From JBGQAS01 sp963699305 (GTDB lineage Bacteria; Chloroflexota; Anaerolineae; Anaerolineales; Anaerolineaceae), in NCBI GenBank assembly GCA_963699305.1, contig OY969431.1:2046001-2110000 (forward strand): a stretch of 64,000 nucleotides of DNA. Direction: 5' to 3'. Made by a program: the position numbers and the translations under genes. Shown piece after piece: positions 55,152-63,979 of the stretch. Numbering within the stretch: position 1 is the first letter of the stretch; each line of letters opens with the position of its first letter. The notes below the pieces were generated by a model. It was not told the origin of the DNA. It ran no database searches and saw only the letters and a list, made by a program, of their open reading frames with translations.

Positions 55152-57286
55152 AGAAGACTTCCCTGCGTTGGATGCTCTTCCTTATCCCGCTTATCGTGCT
55201 GGCGCCTTTCATTAACAATTTTATTTACCCCAAGGAATCCACATTCTCCGATCTTTCCATCACGTTTTATCCGAACGCATTATATGTCCACCAATCTGTG
55301 TTCCAATACCATACATTCCCGCTTTGGACGGATGCCATCCTGAGCGGGTACCCCTTCAGCGCGGATTCACAGGCTGGATTGTGGTACCTGCCGATGTGGT
55401 TTGTGAACCTGCTTCCCTCTCCAATCACCTTCAACCTGCTGGTCATTTTCCACCTCATCCTCGCCGGTGTGGGTATGACCTTATTCCTAAAGCGGGAAGG
55501 GTTGCATGACCTTCCGGCGTTGGCGGGCGGGTTGCTCTTCGAACTGATGCCCAAGCTGTGGGCGCATTATGGGGCAGGACACGTCAGCCTGGTGATGGCG
55601 GTATGCTGGACTCCCTGGCTACTGCTGGCAGAAACAGAGTTCATCCGCTCCCGTCATTCCTTACGACGGATGGCATTCCCCGGCATCGTGCTGGGATTGA
55701 TCATCTTGATCAACGTAACCTGGACACCATTTGCCTTTCTCATCTGGGTGGCATATGCCATCGCCAAAGAATTGAAAACAGCAGTTGGTGAAACGCTGAA
55801 ACGAAAAATCCTCAACCTTGCCAAACGACTAGGTTGGGGAGTGACTCAAGGTTTGCTTGCGTTGCTCATCTCTGCACCGGTCTGGTTGCCATTACTCACG
55901 TTCACGCGACTCAGTTCCCGCGTATTGATGACCACCGCTGATAGCATGACATACTCACTACCGTTGCTTAATATTCTCAACCTGTTCATCCCCAATTTCA
56001 ACGCCATGCATGAAATGGTGCTGTATCCCGGCATTATCACACTATTTTTTGTGATCGTGTTGCTTTTTTCACGAAACAAACCTGCTCTCACCTGGTTCTG
56101 GTTTGTGGTTGGTGGCATCTGCCTGTTCGTTTCCTTCGGCGATAACCTTCCCCTTATCCCTTTGATCTATCGTTTGCCTTTTCTTAACCTATTACGCGTA
56201 CCCACCCGCTTTTATTTCCTCGCCTGTCTGAGCACATCCATTCTTGCTGCGATGGGCATCGAGCAATTCCTGTTTGCTCCAGAAAAAATCAGCAAAGGTA
56301 CCCGCCTGCTGTGGATCGGTTTTGCATCCCTGATCAGCTTATTGTCGCTTGGCATCGGCGGATTGAATTTCATGTTCGTTTGGGTTCCCCTCTTGGTGAT
56401 TGTGAACCTGGTGGTGATATTTGCAGTAGATAAACTTATCCGCTTACCCCGGGTACAGGCAGCACTGTTGGTTGCATTGATTCTCGTGGATGTTTTTGGG
56501 GTGGATCTGCTATCGTTGAAATTTCACAGCCCGGGCGAAGTATTGGCAGAAGGCGCTGAAATAGCGAATTTCATTGCATCCCAACCGGGTAATTTCCGCT
56601 CGTATTCTCCATCATACAGCCTGCCTCAGCAGACAGCCGCCACTGTGGGCATCCAGCTCGCGGATGGCGTCAACCCGCTGCAATTGATGCACTATGTGAA
56701 CTTCATGGAGCAAGCCACCGGCATTCCAGTGAGCCGTTACACGGTCACCATGCCCGATTTTCCCAACAGCAAACCGGATACGGATAACGCTCAATATCAA
56801 CCGGATGCGCATCTGCTGGGAATCCTGAATGTACGCTTTATTCTGAGCGCCTTCGATATGCAGGGTCCCGACCTGGCATTGGTAAAAACGATCGGTGGAA
56901 CGAGTGTGTATGAAAACCAGTCATGGCTGCCGCGTGCATGGGTACAACCAACGGATGCACCGTTGGGTGAACAAATACTTTCCACCCCCGAGATATCCCA
57001 GGCACCCAATTCGATCAAGCTCCAAGCGCAAGGCCCAGGATTGCTGGTGCTTTCGGAGATCACCTACCCCGGGTGGAAAGTAACCGTGAATGGTTTGCCA
57101 GTAGAAATGCAGGAGCCATTGGGATTATTGCGCGGCGTCGAGATACCTTCGGGCACCAACGCAGTGAGATTTGAATACCTTCCGATGGATGTATTTATTG
57201 GCGTGGGTTTGGCAGGGTTAGGATGGTTCATTGCCATTTTCTTTTTGCTGATGAAATCCAAAAGACATTTGATTGACGGAAAATGA
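55148..57286 (+). CDS. YfhO-like membrane protein
   Basis: A 712-residue protein. About 12 hydrophobic helices occupy the first 470 residues, starting with an N-terminal helix and the loop FPLWTDAILSGYPFSADSQ. The C-terminal 200 residues are soluble, with NSIKLQAQGPGLLVLSEITY and PGWKVTVNGLPVEM, the pattern seen at the end of YfhO family proteins, followed by a final helix. YfhO is a Gram-positive protein required for glycosylation of lipoteichoic acid; in this lineage a role in surface glycan transfer is a guess. The gene is followed by tRNA-Lys. Confidence 0.82.
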   Translation: MKKTSLRWMLFLIPLIVLAPFINNFIYPKESTFSDLSITFYPNALYVHQSVFQYHTFPLWTDAILSGYPFSADSQAGLWYLPMWFVNLLPSPITFNLLVIFHLILAGVGMTLFLKREGLHDLPALAGGLLFELMPKLWAHYGAGHVSLVMAVCWTPWLLLAETEFIRSRHSLRRMAFPGIVLGLIILINVTWTPFAFLIWVAYAIAKELKTAVGETLKRKILNLAKRLGWGVTQGLLALLISAPVWLPLLTFTRLSSRVLMTTADSMTYSLPLLNILNLFIPNFNAMHEMVLYPGIITLFFVIVLLFSRNKPALTWFWFVVGGICLFVSFGDNLPLIPLIYRLPFLNLLRVPTRFYFLACLSTSILAAMGIEQFLFAPEKISKGTRLLWIGFASLISLLSLGIGGLNFMFVWVPLLVIVNLVVIFAVDKLIRLPRVQAALLVALILVDVFGVDLLSLKFHSPGEVLAEGAEIANFIASQPGNFRSYSPSYSLPQQTAATVGIQLADGVNPLQLMHYVNFMEQATGIPVSRYTVTMPDFPNSKPDTDNAQYQPDAHLLGILNVRFILSAFDMQGPDLALVKTIGGTSVYENQSWLPRAWVQPTDAPLGEQILSTPEISQAPNSIKLQAQGPGLLVLSEITYPGWKVTVNGLPVEMQEPLGLLRGVEIPSGTNAVRFEYLPMDVFIGVGLAGLGWFIAIFFLLMKSKRHLIDGK

Positions 57287-57314
57287 CAGGGGTGTTAAAA
57301 ATCGGCTTCGCTAT

Positions 57315-57386
57315 GGGCGCGTAGCTCAATGGTAGAGCAGTGGCCTTTTAAGCCATTGGTTAAGGGTTCGAGCCCCTTCGCGCTCA
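57315..57386 (+). tRNA. tRNA-Lys (anticodon TTT)
   Basis: A complete class I tRNA. Acceptor stem GGGCGCG with CGCGCTC, D arm GCTC-AATGGTA-GAGC, anticodon arm GTGGC-CTTTTAA-GCCAT giving TTT, and T arm AAGGG-TTCGAGC-CCCTT. CCA is not encoded. A decayed partial copy lies at 59756. Confidence 0.96.
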
Positions 57387-57389
57387 CAC

Positions 57390-57415
57390 AAGTCCTCCTA
57401 TCAGGAGGACTTTTT
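57390..57415 (+). terminator. Terminator after tRNA-Lys
   Basis: AAGTCCTCCT and AGGAGGACTT form a 10-bp stem with an ATC loop and a T tract. Confidence 0.9.
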
Positions 57416-57603
57416 GATTACAAATCTCCTGCGAAAAATAGAGTATTCGAAGAAATTATTAGAGGAATATATATAAATCAAACAAAATATGATAAATAAG
57501 GTAATATATATAAACAATAACAAATATCCGGAAGCACTTACAAATGGGTGGAATTCTTTTCTGTATATACAGATTTGTCATTAGCATGATTTGACCGGAT
57601 TGG

Positions 57604-59700
57604 ATGGAGATGACCGTGATAAAAACAAGTTCTTTGATCAGTACATTAATGTTGATTGTATTCCTGACAAGCTGCGCCATGCCCGGAAACGTGAAACCAG
57701 TACCCAGCGGTGTCACCCCGACAGCAATCCCTGAACCACTGCATACTGGGTATGAAGATCTCTTGCAGGAAAAGATCGACTCCGGTGAGTGGACCCTGGA
57801 AGAGGGCTTGGTGACGATGCTCAAGCTGTTCTCTGGCGAGATCCGGGTCAGCGAAGTTGACCTGGGACAGGGTATCCTGGATGCCGAAGGTACCGGTGTG
57901 CTCCAAGTGGCGGGGAATTACCTGCAAACCGGGACCGACCAGGCTGCCAAAGATGAGATCACCCGTTTGATCAACATACTTGTCCCCAGCCAGGAAGCAC
58001 TCGACCGGTATTCGACCCCAGAAGAGCAAGCCTCTCCCGGTCGCGGTCTCAAGCAGGCTGCCCCGGTAGATCGGGATGAAGATATGTGCAATACTCTATG
58101 GGAAAGCGGTTTCCCTGATTCGCGCACGCCGGTATTCCCATGTTTCTTTATAACGAACGGGAGCGTAGGTCCTGATACGTACAAGGTGTTCTACCCCGTA
58201 GACTGGCGTGGGGATACAAGCCGGGGTGACTATCTTGCTGCTGCATTGTTAGCAATCAATGCCTCGATCACCGAATACCAAAATTATGACTTCGTCAAGC
58301 CGATCTATTTTGTTTTTTCCAACCAGGAGCAACCAGGAAATCCGGACACTCTGGTCTGGTCGTATTTCGAGACCTTTAGGCCAGAGACAGAAGAGGCCTG
58401 CCCCATTATCATATTTTCTTCCGCGTTGACTACCTTGACAATCCCCGAGTTCCAACAAAAACTAGCTCATGAGATATTCCACTGTTTCCAGGTCCGGAAT
58501 TTTCACGATCAACTCCTTGGGCCGGGATTTGCAAGCTCGAATTGGTGGGCGGAAGGTACAGCCGAATATTTCAGCAACCTGGTTTACCCGGATGTAAATT
58601 ACGAACACCGCTACAAGGCCAACTTCGCAGTTTTATCAACTCACGTTCCATTGACTGAAATGGCGCATGAGAATTTTGCCTTTTTCCAATACATGGGCAC
58701 CGCCATCGGTCCAGCCGGAGTGATGGTCATGATAGATATGATGCCTACCACACCTGGTCGCGAAGCGCAGGTCGCTGCGCTGGCAGAGGTTCCCGGGATT
58801 GATGTTTATTTCGATGAGTTTGTGCGTACTGTTGTGGATAATACCCTGGTGGATACTGACGGTACTACGATAACTCTCCCGACCAGTTATACCGAGCAGT
58901 TCTTGTTTTTCGAGACCGCCGTCAGCAGGGTTTTTACCAGCCAGCAGCCTTTTGTTGTCGCCCGCTATTGGGTGATTTTTGCAGGCGAAAAAGAGTTCAC
59001 TCTTAATATAGAGATCACGTATGCATTTGGAGGGGGAGGATTCTCTGGATGGCGATACATCGACGGAAAACCGGGTGACTGGGCACCCCTCAAGGAGATC
59101 ATTGGCGGGTGTGATCCATTGCATTACGTTCTCTACGCCATAACCACCACGCCCGGAAGCGAGCGCGCAGAAACCGTTACCACCACCTTGGTCACCGAAG
59201 CGCCGTGCGACAGATGCCTGATAGGCAACTGGCAGGCGACGAACGAAAGTGTGGTCACCTATATGCAATCGGTGCTGTCCGCAAGCGGAAATACCGGAGC
59301 GGTGGTTAAAATCGCCTCCGGAACGATGAACATGAATTTCCAAACCGACGGCACCGGCGCCAGCGGGTACAAGAATCTCATCCTAAATCAGACTGGCGGA
59401 GACTTTGTAGAGGGTGCTGAAGTGATCGTCACCTTCGACGGCTCTTCCAGCGGACGGTATACCGCGGACGGTACCCAGCTGACCGGTCTGAGTGACACAA
59501 CTTCGATTTCGGTTATCGTGGAGATCATGGTCAATGGTGCATCCTTGGGCACCACCACCACCCCCTTCGGGCTGGAGGAATCAACGGTCGGTGTAGCACA
59601 CCCCACACTTTACACCTGCGAGGGCGATACTCTGACCACGTGGCCTTACGCCGAAGGTGTCACCGCACAGCCGGTCATTTGGACACGCTCCAGTCTGTAG
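57604..59700 (+). CDS. Lipoprotein with HEXXH metallopeptidase domain
   Basis: A protein of about 698 residues. The N-terminus ISTLMLIVFLTSCAMPG is a lipoprotein signal with lipobox FLTSC. The start is one of ATG 57604, ATG 57610 or GTG 57616. Near residue 285 the sequence LAHEIFHCFQVRNFH is a HEXXH zinc site, and WWAEGTAEYFSNLVYPD about 25 residues later supplies the third ligand Glu, as in peptidase-MA/gluzincin families. The last 200 residues form a separate beta-rich domain (YTADGTQLTGLSDTTSIS). It is probably a secreted peptidase or binding protein. The gene is alone in an islet between tRNA-Lys and a decayed tRNA-Lys copy. Confidence 0.82.
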   Translation: MEMTVIKTSSLISTLMLIVFLTSCAMPGNVKPVPSGVTPTAIPEPLHTGYEDLLQEKIDSGEWTLEEGLVTMLKLFSGEIRVSEVDLGQGILDAEGTGVLQVAGNYLQTGTDQAAKDEITRLINILVPSQEALDRYSTPEEQASPGRGLKQAAPVDRDEDMCNTLWESGFPDSRTPVFPCFFITNGSVGPDTYKVFYPVDWRGDTSRGDYLAAALLAINASITEYQNYDFVKPIYFVFSNQEQPGNPDTLVWSYFETFRPETEEACPIIIFSSALTTLTIPEFQQKLAHEIFHCFQVRNFHDQLLGPGFASSNWWAEGTAEYFSNLVYPDVNYEHRYKANFAVLSTHVPLTEMAHENFAFFQYMGTAIGPAGVMVMIDMMPTTPGREAQVAALAEVPGIDVYFDEFVRTVVDNTLVDTDGTTITLPTSYTEQFLFFETAVSRVFTSQQPFVVARYWVIFAGEKEFTLNIEITYAFGGGGFSGWRYIDGKPGDWAPLKEIIGGCDPLHYVLYAITTTPGSERAETVTTTLVTEAPCDRCLIGNWQATNESVVTYMQSVLSASGNTGAVVKIASGTMNMNFQTDGTGASGYKNLILNQTGGDFVEGAEVIVTFDGSSSGRYTADGTQLTGLSDTTSISVIVEIMVNGASLGTTTTPFGLEESTVGVAHPTLYTCEGDTLTTWPYAEGVTAQPVIWTRSSL

Positions 59701-59755
59701 ACCACCAGGTCTAGTGAGTTATTCGTCTGAAAAAATGTAATTGATCCAAATATGC

Positions 59756-59822
59756 TGGTGCGTTGTGCAACTATTGGTTTATTAACCCTTTGGTTAAGTG
59801 TTCGAGCCCCTTCGCACTCACA
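59756..59822 (+). pseudogene. Decayed tRNA-Lys copy
   Basis: The 33 bases at 59790-59822 match the 3-prime part of tRNA-Lys (57356-57388) at 31 positions. Weaker similarity extends to the 5-prime end, with a deletion in the D arm. In the acceptor stem C4-G69 of the intact gene is T4-A69 here, which keeps the pair. The anticodon stem is broken. It is a tRNA remnant or an attachment-site-like duplicate. Confidence 0.7.
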
Positions 59823-59886
59823 GTATTTATTTATATAATCATCGGGTGGAAGAAAAGGCATCATCATTTCTTAAGGGTTAACGAGA

Positions 59887-60624
59887 GTGAAGAAAATCGC
59901 AGTTGTTTCAGATATTCATGGGAATATCGTTGCCCTTGAGAGCGTCGTTGATGATATCAATTCACGCCAGGTCGATTGTGTCATCAACCTTGGCGACCTT
60001 GTGTCTGGTCCGCTTTGGCCAAAGGAAACCATCCAAACCCTGATGAAACAGGATTGGATCCAAATCAAGGGCAATCATGACCGGCAACTGGTCATGCAAA
60101 ACTCAGCGGAGCATGGCCTTTCGGACGCATACGCATTTACGCAGTTAAGTAACATAGAGCTGGATTGGCTGGGAGCTTTACCAGCCAGCATGGAATTTCA
60201 AGAGAAATTTCTGCTTTGTCACGGCGCACCTTCATGCGATACGATTTATCTATTGGAAACCGTGGATCACGGCAGAGCAATGTTGGCAACACCAAAAGAA
60301 ATCCGTGGACGAATTGGAAAGATCAGTCCGTCCATCATCCTGTGCGGTCACACGCACATCCCAAGGGTGGTGAAATTGCCAGGTCAATTAATTGTCAACC
60401 CGGGCAGCGTGGGACTTCAAGCATATGATGATGAAATTCCGGAGTATCACATTATTGAAACGGGTTCACCACACGCACGATATGCCATTTTGGAATACCA
60501 AGATGGAAATTGGAATGTGGATTTGATCGCTGTTCGCTATGATCATCAAAAAGCTGCTGACCAGGCACGCAAGAACAATCGACCAGATTGGGTGATAGGG
60601 CTCAAGACCGGGCGAATGAAATAA
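59887..60624 (+). CDS. Metallophosphoesterase
   Basis: A 245-residue protein of the calcineurin-like superfamily, YfcE/MJ0936 branch. The five metal motifs are all present: VVSDIHGN (residues 5-12), NLGDLVSG near residue 37, KGNHDRQL near residue 60, LLCHGAPS near residue 116 and CGHTHIPRV near residue 158. It starts with GTG, following TTAAGGGTTAACGAGA. It likely hydrolyses phosphodiesters, with substrate unknown. Confidence 0.9.
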   Translation: MKKIAVVSDIHGNIVALESVVDDINSRQVDCVINLGDLVSGPLWPKETIQTLMKQDWIQIKGNHDRQLVMQNSAEHGLSDAYAFTQLSNIELDWLGALPASMEFQEKFLLCHGAPSCDTIYLLETVDHGRAMLATPKEIRGRIGKISPSIILCGHTHIPRVVKLPGQLIVNPGSVGLQAYDDEIPEYHIIETGSPHARYAILEYQDGNWNVDLIAVRYDHQKAADQARKNNRPDWVIGLKTGRMK

Positions 60625-60646
60625 AATCACACGAAAAACAGGTATA

Positions 60647-60674
60647 TTGACAAAGTTATTTTTCGACCTACAAT
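60647..60674 (+). promoter_or_regulatory. Candidate sigma-70-type promoter
   Basis: TTGACA at 60647-60652 and TACAAT at 60669-60674 with a 16-base spacer. Transcription would begin near 60681, about 140 bases before the methyltransferase-like gene. Confidence 0.55.
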
Positions 60675-60680
60675 CGAATA

Positions 60681-60757
60681 AATTTAAAAAAATGAGTATG
60701 GAATATTTCCAGCCGGCAAGGATCGGCAGCACGTGGAAATCCATGCTCTTTTTTATC
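60681..60757 (+). ncRNA. Candidate small RNA or leader with terminator-like hairpin
   Basis: Downstream of the promoter, ATGGA-ATA-TTTCC pairs with GGAAA-TCCAT (10 pairs with a 3-base bulge), followed by GCTCTTTTTTATC. This could end a transcript of about 75 bases or act as a leader. A 25-codon frame from ATG 60692 spans it without a ribosome site. Only hand-made evidence. Confidence 0.25.
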
Positions 60758-60822
60758 GACCGTCAGTGAGAAATTGGTATGCCAAGAATTAACCATAGCA
60801 GGCAAGAAAGGGATGGGAGGAT

Positions 60823-61524
60823 ATGGAAAAATCCAAGTTAACCAAAAGATCCAGGATACAAATTATTTTGCAGGGATTTATAGCCACCCCGCTTGGCTTG
60901 CTGGCAATGCTATTGCTGGCAGCCGGGCGTTGGAATTACTGGCAGGCATGGTTAATCACCGGACTAGCCATGGTTGTCTTGGTGGTGGAACTAGTGGTCT
61001 TGCGCAACCAGCCGGAGGTCATCAACGAACGATTGGCACCCGGTAAGGGATGGAAGTCGTGGGATAAATTGTATGTTGTCTTCTCCGGATTGCTTCAGAT
61101 GGGCATGTTAATCCTAAGCGGATTGGATGCCGGTCGATTTGGTTGGTCACCAAAGTTCAGCTGGTGGGTGTACGGATTATGTTTACTGGGGTACTTTACT
61201 GGGCATGCAATTTTTTTGTGGGCGAAGCGCGCTAATAATTTTTTTTCTTCCGCAGTGCGCATTCAAAAAGATCGCAATCAACAGGTTTGCAAGGAAGGTC
61301 CTTACAAGCTCATCCGACATCCAGGCTACCTGGGTTTGATCTTGTACACCATCTTTACCCCGCTCCTCCTTGGCTCTTTGTGGGGATTGATCCCGCAGGG
61401 AATCGTCGTACTCCTCACGCTCATCCGAACGAGGTTGGAAGACAATACATTGAAAAAGGAATTACCAGGGTATATGGAATACGCCAAAGAAGTGAAATAT
61501 CATTTGGTGCTGGGGCTCTGGTAG
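60823..61524 (+). CDS. Isoprenylcysteine carboxylmethyltransferase-like membrane protein
   Basis: A 233-residue protein with about five helices. The C-terminal motif VCKEGPYKLIRHPGYLGLIL near residue 156 is the AdoMet-binding RHPxY region of the ICMT/PEMT/NnrU group, and the end RTRLEDNTLKKELPGYMEYA carries the E-E...Y pattern. It is expected to be a membrane methyltransferase or a related protein; bacterial substrates are unclear. GGGAGGATATG precedes the start. Confidence 0.82.
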   Translation: MEKSKLTKRSRIQIILQGFIATPLGLLAMLLLAAGRWNYWQAWLITGLAMVVLVVELVVLRNQPEVINERLAPGKGWKSWDKLYVVFSGLLQMGMLILSGLDAGRFGWSPKFSWWVYGLCLLGYFTGHAIFLWAKRANNFFSSAVRIQKDRNQQVCKEGPYKLIRHPGYLGLILYTIFTPLLLGSLWGLIPQGIVVLLTLIRTRLEDNTLKKELPGYMEYAKEVKYHLVLGLW

Positions 61525-61674
61525 TACCTAGAATTATTTCCAGTTCAGCGATTTCCGCTTCGATTTTGATTAGCGACCTCTCATCATTACTTTACAATTT
61601 CATTACAACTTTCCAATCAAATTCTTATCTAATATGAGTAAGATTCAAATTGAGAATAAGAAAGGAAGGTTATT

Positions 61675-61938
61675 ATGATGTATGGTGGTTATGGAAAGTT
61701 CGGAGGTTTTGGTATGTTTGGTATCATCGCAATGGTCCTGGGCTGGCTCATTGGGCTGGCGTTCTTGGCAGGATATATCTGGATGTTCATCAAGGTAATC
61801 CAACTCAACCGTAAGAGCAGACTTGGTTTATCTGATGGAAAATCCGCGATCGATATCGTCAGTGAGCGTTATGCCAAAGGCGAGATCGACCAGAAGGAAT
61901 ATGCAAGACTCTCCTCCGACCTCAAGAAAGGCAAGTAG
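61675..61938 (+). CDS. SHOCT-domain small membrane protein
   Basis: An 87-residue protein: a Gly-rich head (YGGYGKFGGFGMFG), one or two membrane helices (IIAMVLGWLIGLAFLAGYIWMF) and a C-terminal SHOCT domain AIDIVSERYAKGEIDQKEYA. SHOCT domains act as oligomerisation or cap modules. GGAAGG lies just upstream. The last 20 codons and the terminator are duplicated at 62782. Confidence 0.87.
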   Translation: MMYGGYGKFGGFGMFGIIAMVLGWLIGLAFLAGYIWMFIKVIQLNRKSRLGLSDGKSAIDIVSERYAKGEIDQKEYARLSSDLKKGK

Positions 61939-61944
61939 GCAAGG

Positions 61945-61980
61945 AACTCCGGCAACCAACTGGCTGCCGGAGGTTTTTTT
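61945..61980 (+). terminator. Terminator after SHOCT gene
   Basis: AACTCCGGCA pairs with TGCCGGAGGT (one mismatch), followed by a T tract. A copy lacking the T tract is found in the duplicated stretch near 62862. Confidence 0.85.
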
Positions 61981-62434
61981 AATGACGCAGGGGATATGTA
62001 TTGGCGTAAAGCGAATCTCGGATGATCTTCCCATCCAGAAATTCCAGGATTTCCACATATGGCACAGTGACCCATTTACCAGTCGAAGAAGATTTCAAGG
62101 AGTAAAGCTGGTTGATCACCGCATATCGCCCATCGGGTGTGACCAGGTAGGATTGATAGGAGACCTTTTGGATCCCACTTGCCATCATGCCATCGATTTC
62201 AATTTGGGACTTATTGATGGGCCCATATTGATCGCCATAATCCGTCATTGTCGCGTCGTCTGCGTAAAGCGACAGCAAGGAATCCAGATCTTTGGCTGTT
62301 GAGGCTTTGATGTATTCTTCCACCAGGGCTTGCGTGGTTTTTGCTGATGGCAGGTTTGCCACATCAGCTTTTACGGATAAACAAGCGGTCAGCATTAGCG
62401 CTGAGAGCAAGATAATCAACAGAGAATATCGCAT
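61979..62434 (-). CDS. SnoaL-like lipoprotein
   Basis: A 151-residue secreted lipoprotein. The signal YSLLIILLSALMLTAC ends in a lipobox, followed by an NTF2/SnoaL-like domain with VEEYIKASTAKDLDSLLSLY, ADDATMTDYG and VEILEFLDGKIIRD, which is the cone-shaped fold's usual pattern. GAGGAGGTG lies before the ATG at 62434. The role is binding or catalysis of a small ligand outside the cell; unknown. It converges on the SHOCT gene. Confidence 0.77.
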   Translation of the reverse strand: MRYSLLIILLSALMLTACLSVKADVANLPSAKTTQALVEEYIKASTAKDLDSLLSLYADDATMTDYGDQYGPINKSQIEIDGMMASGIQKVSYQSYLVTPDGRYAVINQLYSLKSSSTGKWVTVPYVEILEFLDGKIIRDSLYANTYPLRH

Positions 62435-62574
62435 GGTCTCACCTCCTCGGTTATGCATAATGTATATCAAAATGGTACGCATTACAAGCATAAACCCCTC
62501 TCCCTTCTCCTTGGTCATAAGGAGAGTGATGAAAGATTTTTGTTATTCTAGAGCAATCAATCGTTAATCAAAAA

Positions 62575-62781
62575 TCATGAATTTCCAAGGATGAAATCCC
62601 AGAAGCTCTGGGCGATCTTTGGGAAAGCCTCTTCCATCTTTTCGTAAGTGGTGTCGCTCTCAAAGCAGGGCTGGGCGAAAATAGAGATCAGGTAGGCCTC
62701 CCCCTTAAGCACGAAAATGGCGATCTCGCCTGCCACCAGCCGTTCGTAAGTGATCGTGCCGCGATTGTTGTAAATAATTGC
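62575..62781 (-). pseudogene. 3-prime remnant of a truncated gene
   Basis: A minus-strand coding remnant of about 65 residues with RGTITYERLVAGEIAIFVLK and FPKIAQSFWDFILGNS. Its upstream end is replaced by the antisense copy of the SHOCT duplicate at 62782, so it has no start of its own. It is probably the end of a secreted protein cut by the duplication. Confidence 0.5.
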
Positions 62782-62885
62782 TATGCCAAGGGTGAGATCG
62801 ACTAGAAGGAATATGCAAGACTCTCCTCCGACCTCAAGAAAAGCAAGTAAGCAAGGAACTCCGGCAGCCACAAGGCTGCCGGATG
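62782..62885 (+). pseudogene. Partial duplicate of the SHOCT gene end
   Basis: About 100 bases matching 61870-61975, covering the final codons of the SHOCT gene, its stop and its terminator stem. In the copy CAG became TAG, and the T tract is lost. It is a dead fragment. Confidence 0.75.
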
Positions 62886-62932
62886 CTTTAGATACTCATT
62901 TTCAGGGTGGAAAATGACGTACTGCAGAACCG

Positions 62933-63497
62933 TTATTTATTTTTCTTCTTCCCAACCGCTTCCTCGGTTACGAGTAGTTCTTTGAACAGTGACCGATAAA
63001 GGATGGTTGCCTGTCTTAATTCCTCCGTATCTGCCTCATGCTGTTCATTTTTTACTGCAATTGCTCTAGCAGCACGATAATTGTTCACCAATTTTGGATA
63101 CTGAACGGAGACATCGGACACGCGTTGCTCAAAATCGGACACCGGATAGCCGCGTAACTGCATGACTTCCATGATTAAGCGGTCAGCACTTTCGATCGCC
63201 TGTCCCGGTTCGTCGACAAACCTGGCTTGTACCGCGGTCCAATCGGCGCGATAACGCTCACTCTCGCTGACCGAAAGTGGACGAATATTTAGTGTCTTCA
63301 CATGTTTCTGTCGTTCATCCAACTCTTTTTGACCTTTCTTCTTGGAACCCATTGCCTCTACCGTGTGGTCATACTCAGTACCAAATTTATCCTGGAGCCG
63401 CTTCGAACGTCTGCGGCGGGCAAACACCAAACCTAATATCGCACCCAAGAAGATTAAAAACAAGAACAACGATGATAATAAAATATGGACTATTCAC
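62933..63497 (-). CDS. Membrane-anchored protein of unknown function (possible frameshift)
   Basis: The open part, to 63469, encodes 178 residues: a hydrophobic start (FLFLIFLGAILGLVFARRRR), then a charged helical region with the conserved-looking block ERYRADWTAVQARFVDEPGQ and RLIMEVMQLRGYPVSDFEQR. A better start is GTG at 63497, with GGAGGT 6 bases upstream, but it is one frame off; removing one T at about 63456-63460 joins them. This looks like another consensus indel. No function known. Confidence 0.6.
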
Positions 63498-63568
63498 AAG
63501 GCACCTCCAATTTGACCAAATTCAAAGCCATCAAAAAGACTACCAACCTAATTTCATTCACGGTACGA

Positions 63569-63979
63569 TTATCGACGTCTTGAACCGAGGATCGCACCCA
63601 GAATGGCAAAAACAAGTGCGACTCCCAACACGAAGCCAAGGTTGTACAGGCTTCCGTTGTTGTGCACTTCGTAAATCTGCACAGCCTTGTTAAAGAACGA
63701 AATTACCAAGGTCACCGGGGAAATGATGCCATGAACAAATCCGAGTAGGATGCCAGCGACACGACCATTTGCATCAACTGTGTTGATCAGCGGGTTTGGA
63801 CCGGGTGCAGAGAGCTGGATGCTGCCGCCGGGTTCGTTAACTTGACCAGCAGGAGCGGGTGTACTGGATTGTGTGTTTGGCTCAAGCGTAGTGATTTGTA
63901 TGACCGTTCCTGGTGCACAGCCTGCGACCAATGTAAACATTACCGTCATTAAAACGAACAGGAAGGAAATCTTTTTCAA
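63569..63979 (-). CDS. Lipoprotein with C-terminal membrane helices
   Basis: A 136-residue protein. Signal and lipobox in FLFVLMTVMFTLVAGC, then a Pro/Ser/Thr-rich linker, then two hydrophobic segments (GILLGFVHGIISPVTLVISF and LGFVLGVALVFAILGAILG) and an Arg end. It has the look of membrane lipoproteins of the Anaerolineae. GGAGGT precedes the ATG. It may be co-transcribed with the gene at 62933. Unknown function. Confidence 0.7.
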   Translation of the reverse strand: MKKISFLFVLMTVMFTLVAGCAPGTVIQITTLEPNTQSSTPAPAGQVNEPGGSIQLSAPGPNPLINTVDANGRVAGILLGFVHGIISPVTLVISFFNKAVQIYEVHNNGSLYNLGFVLGVALVFAILGAILGSRRR

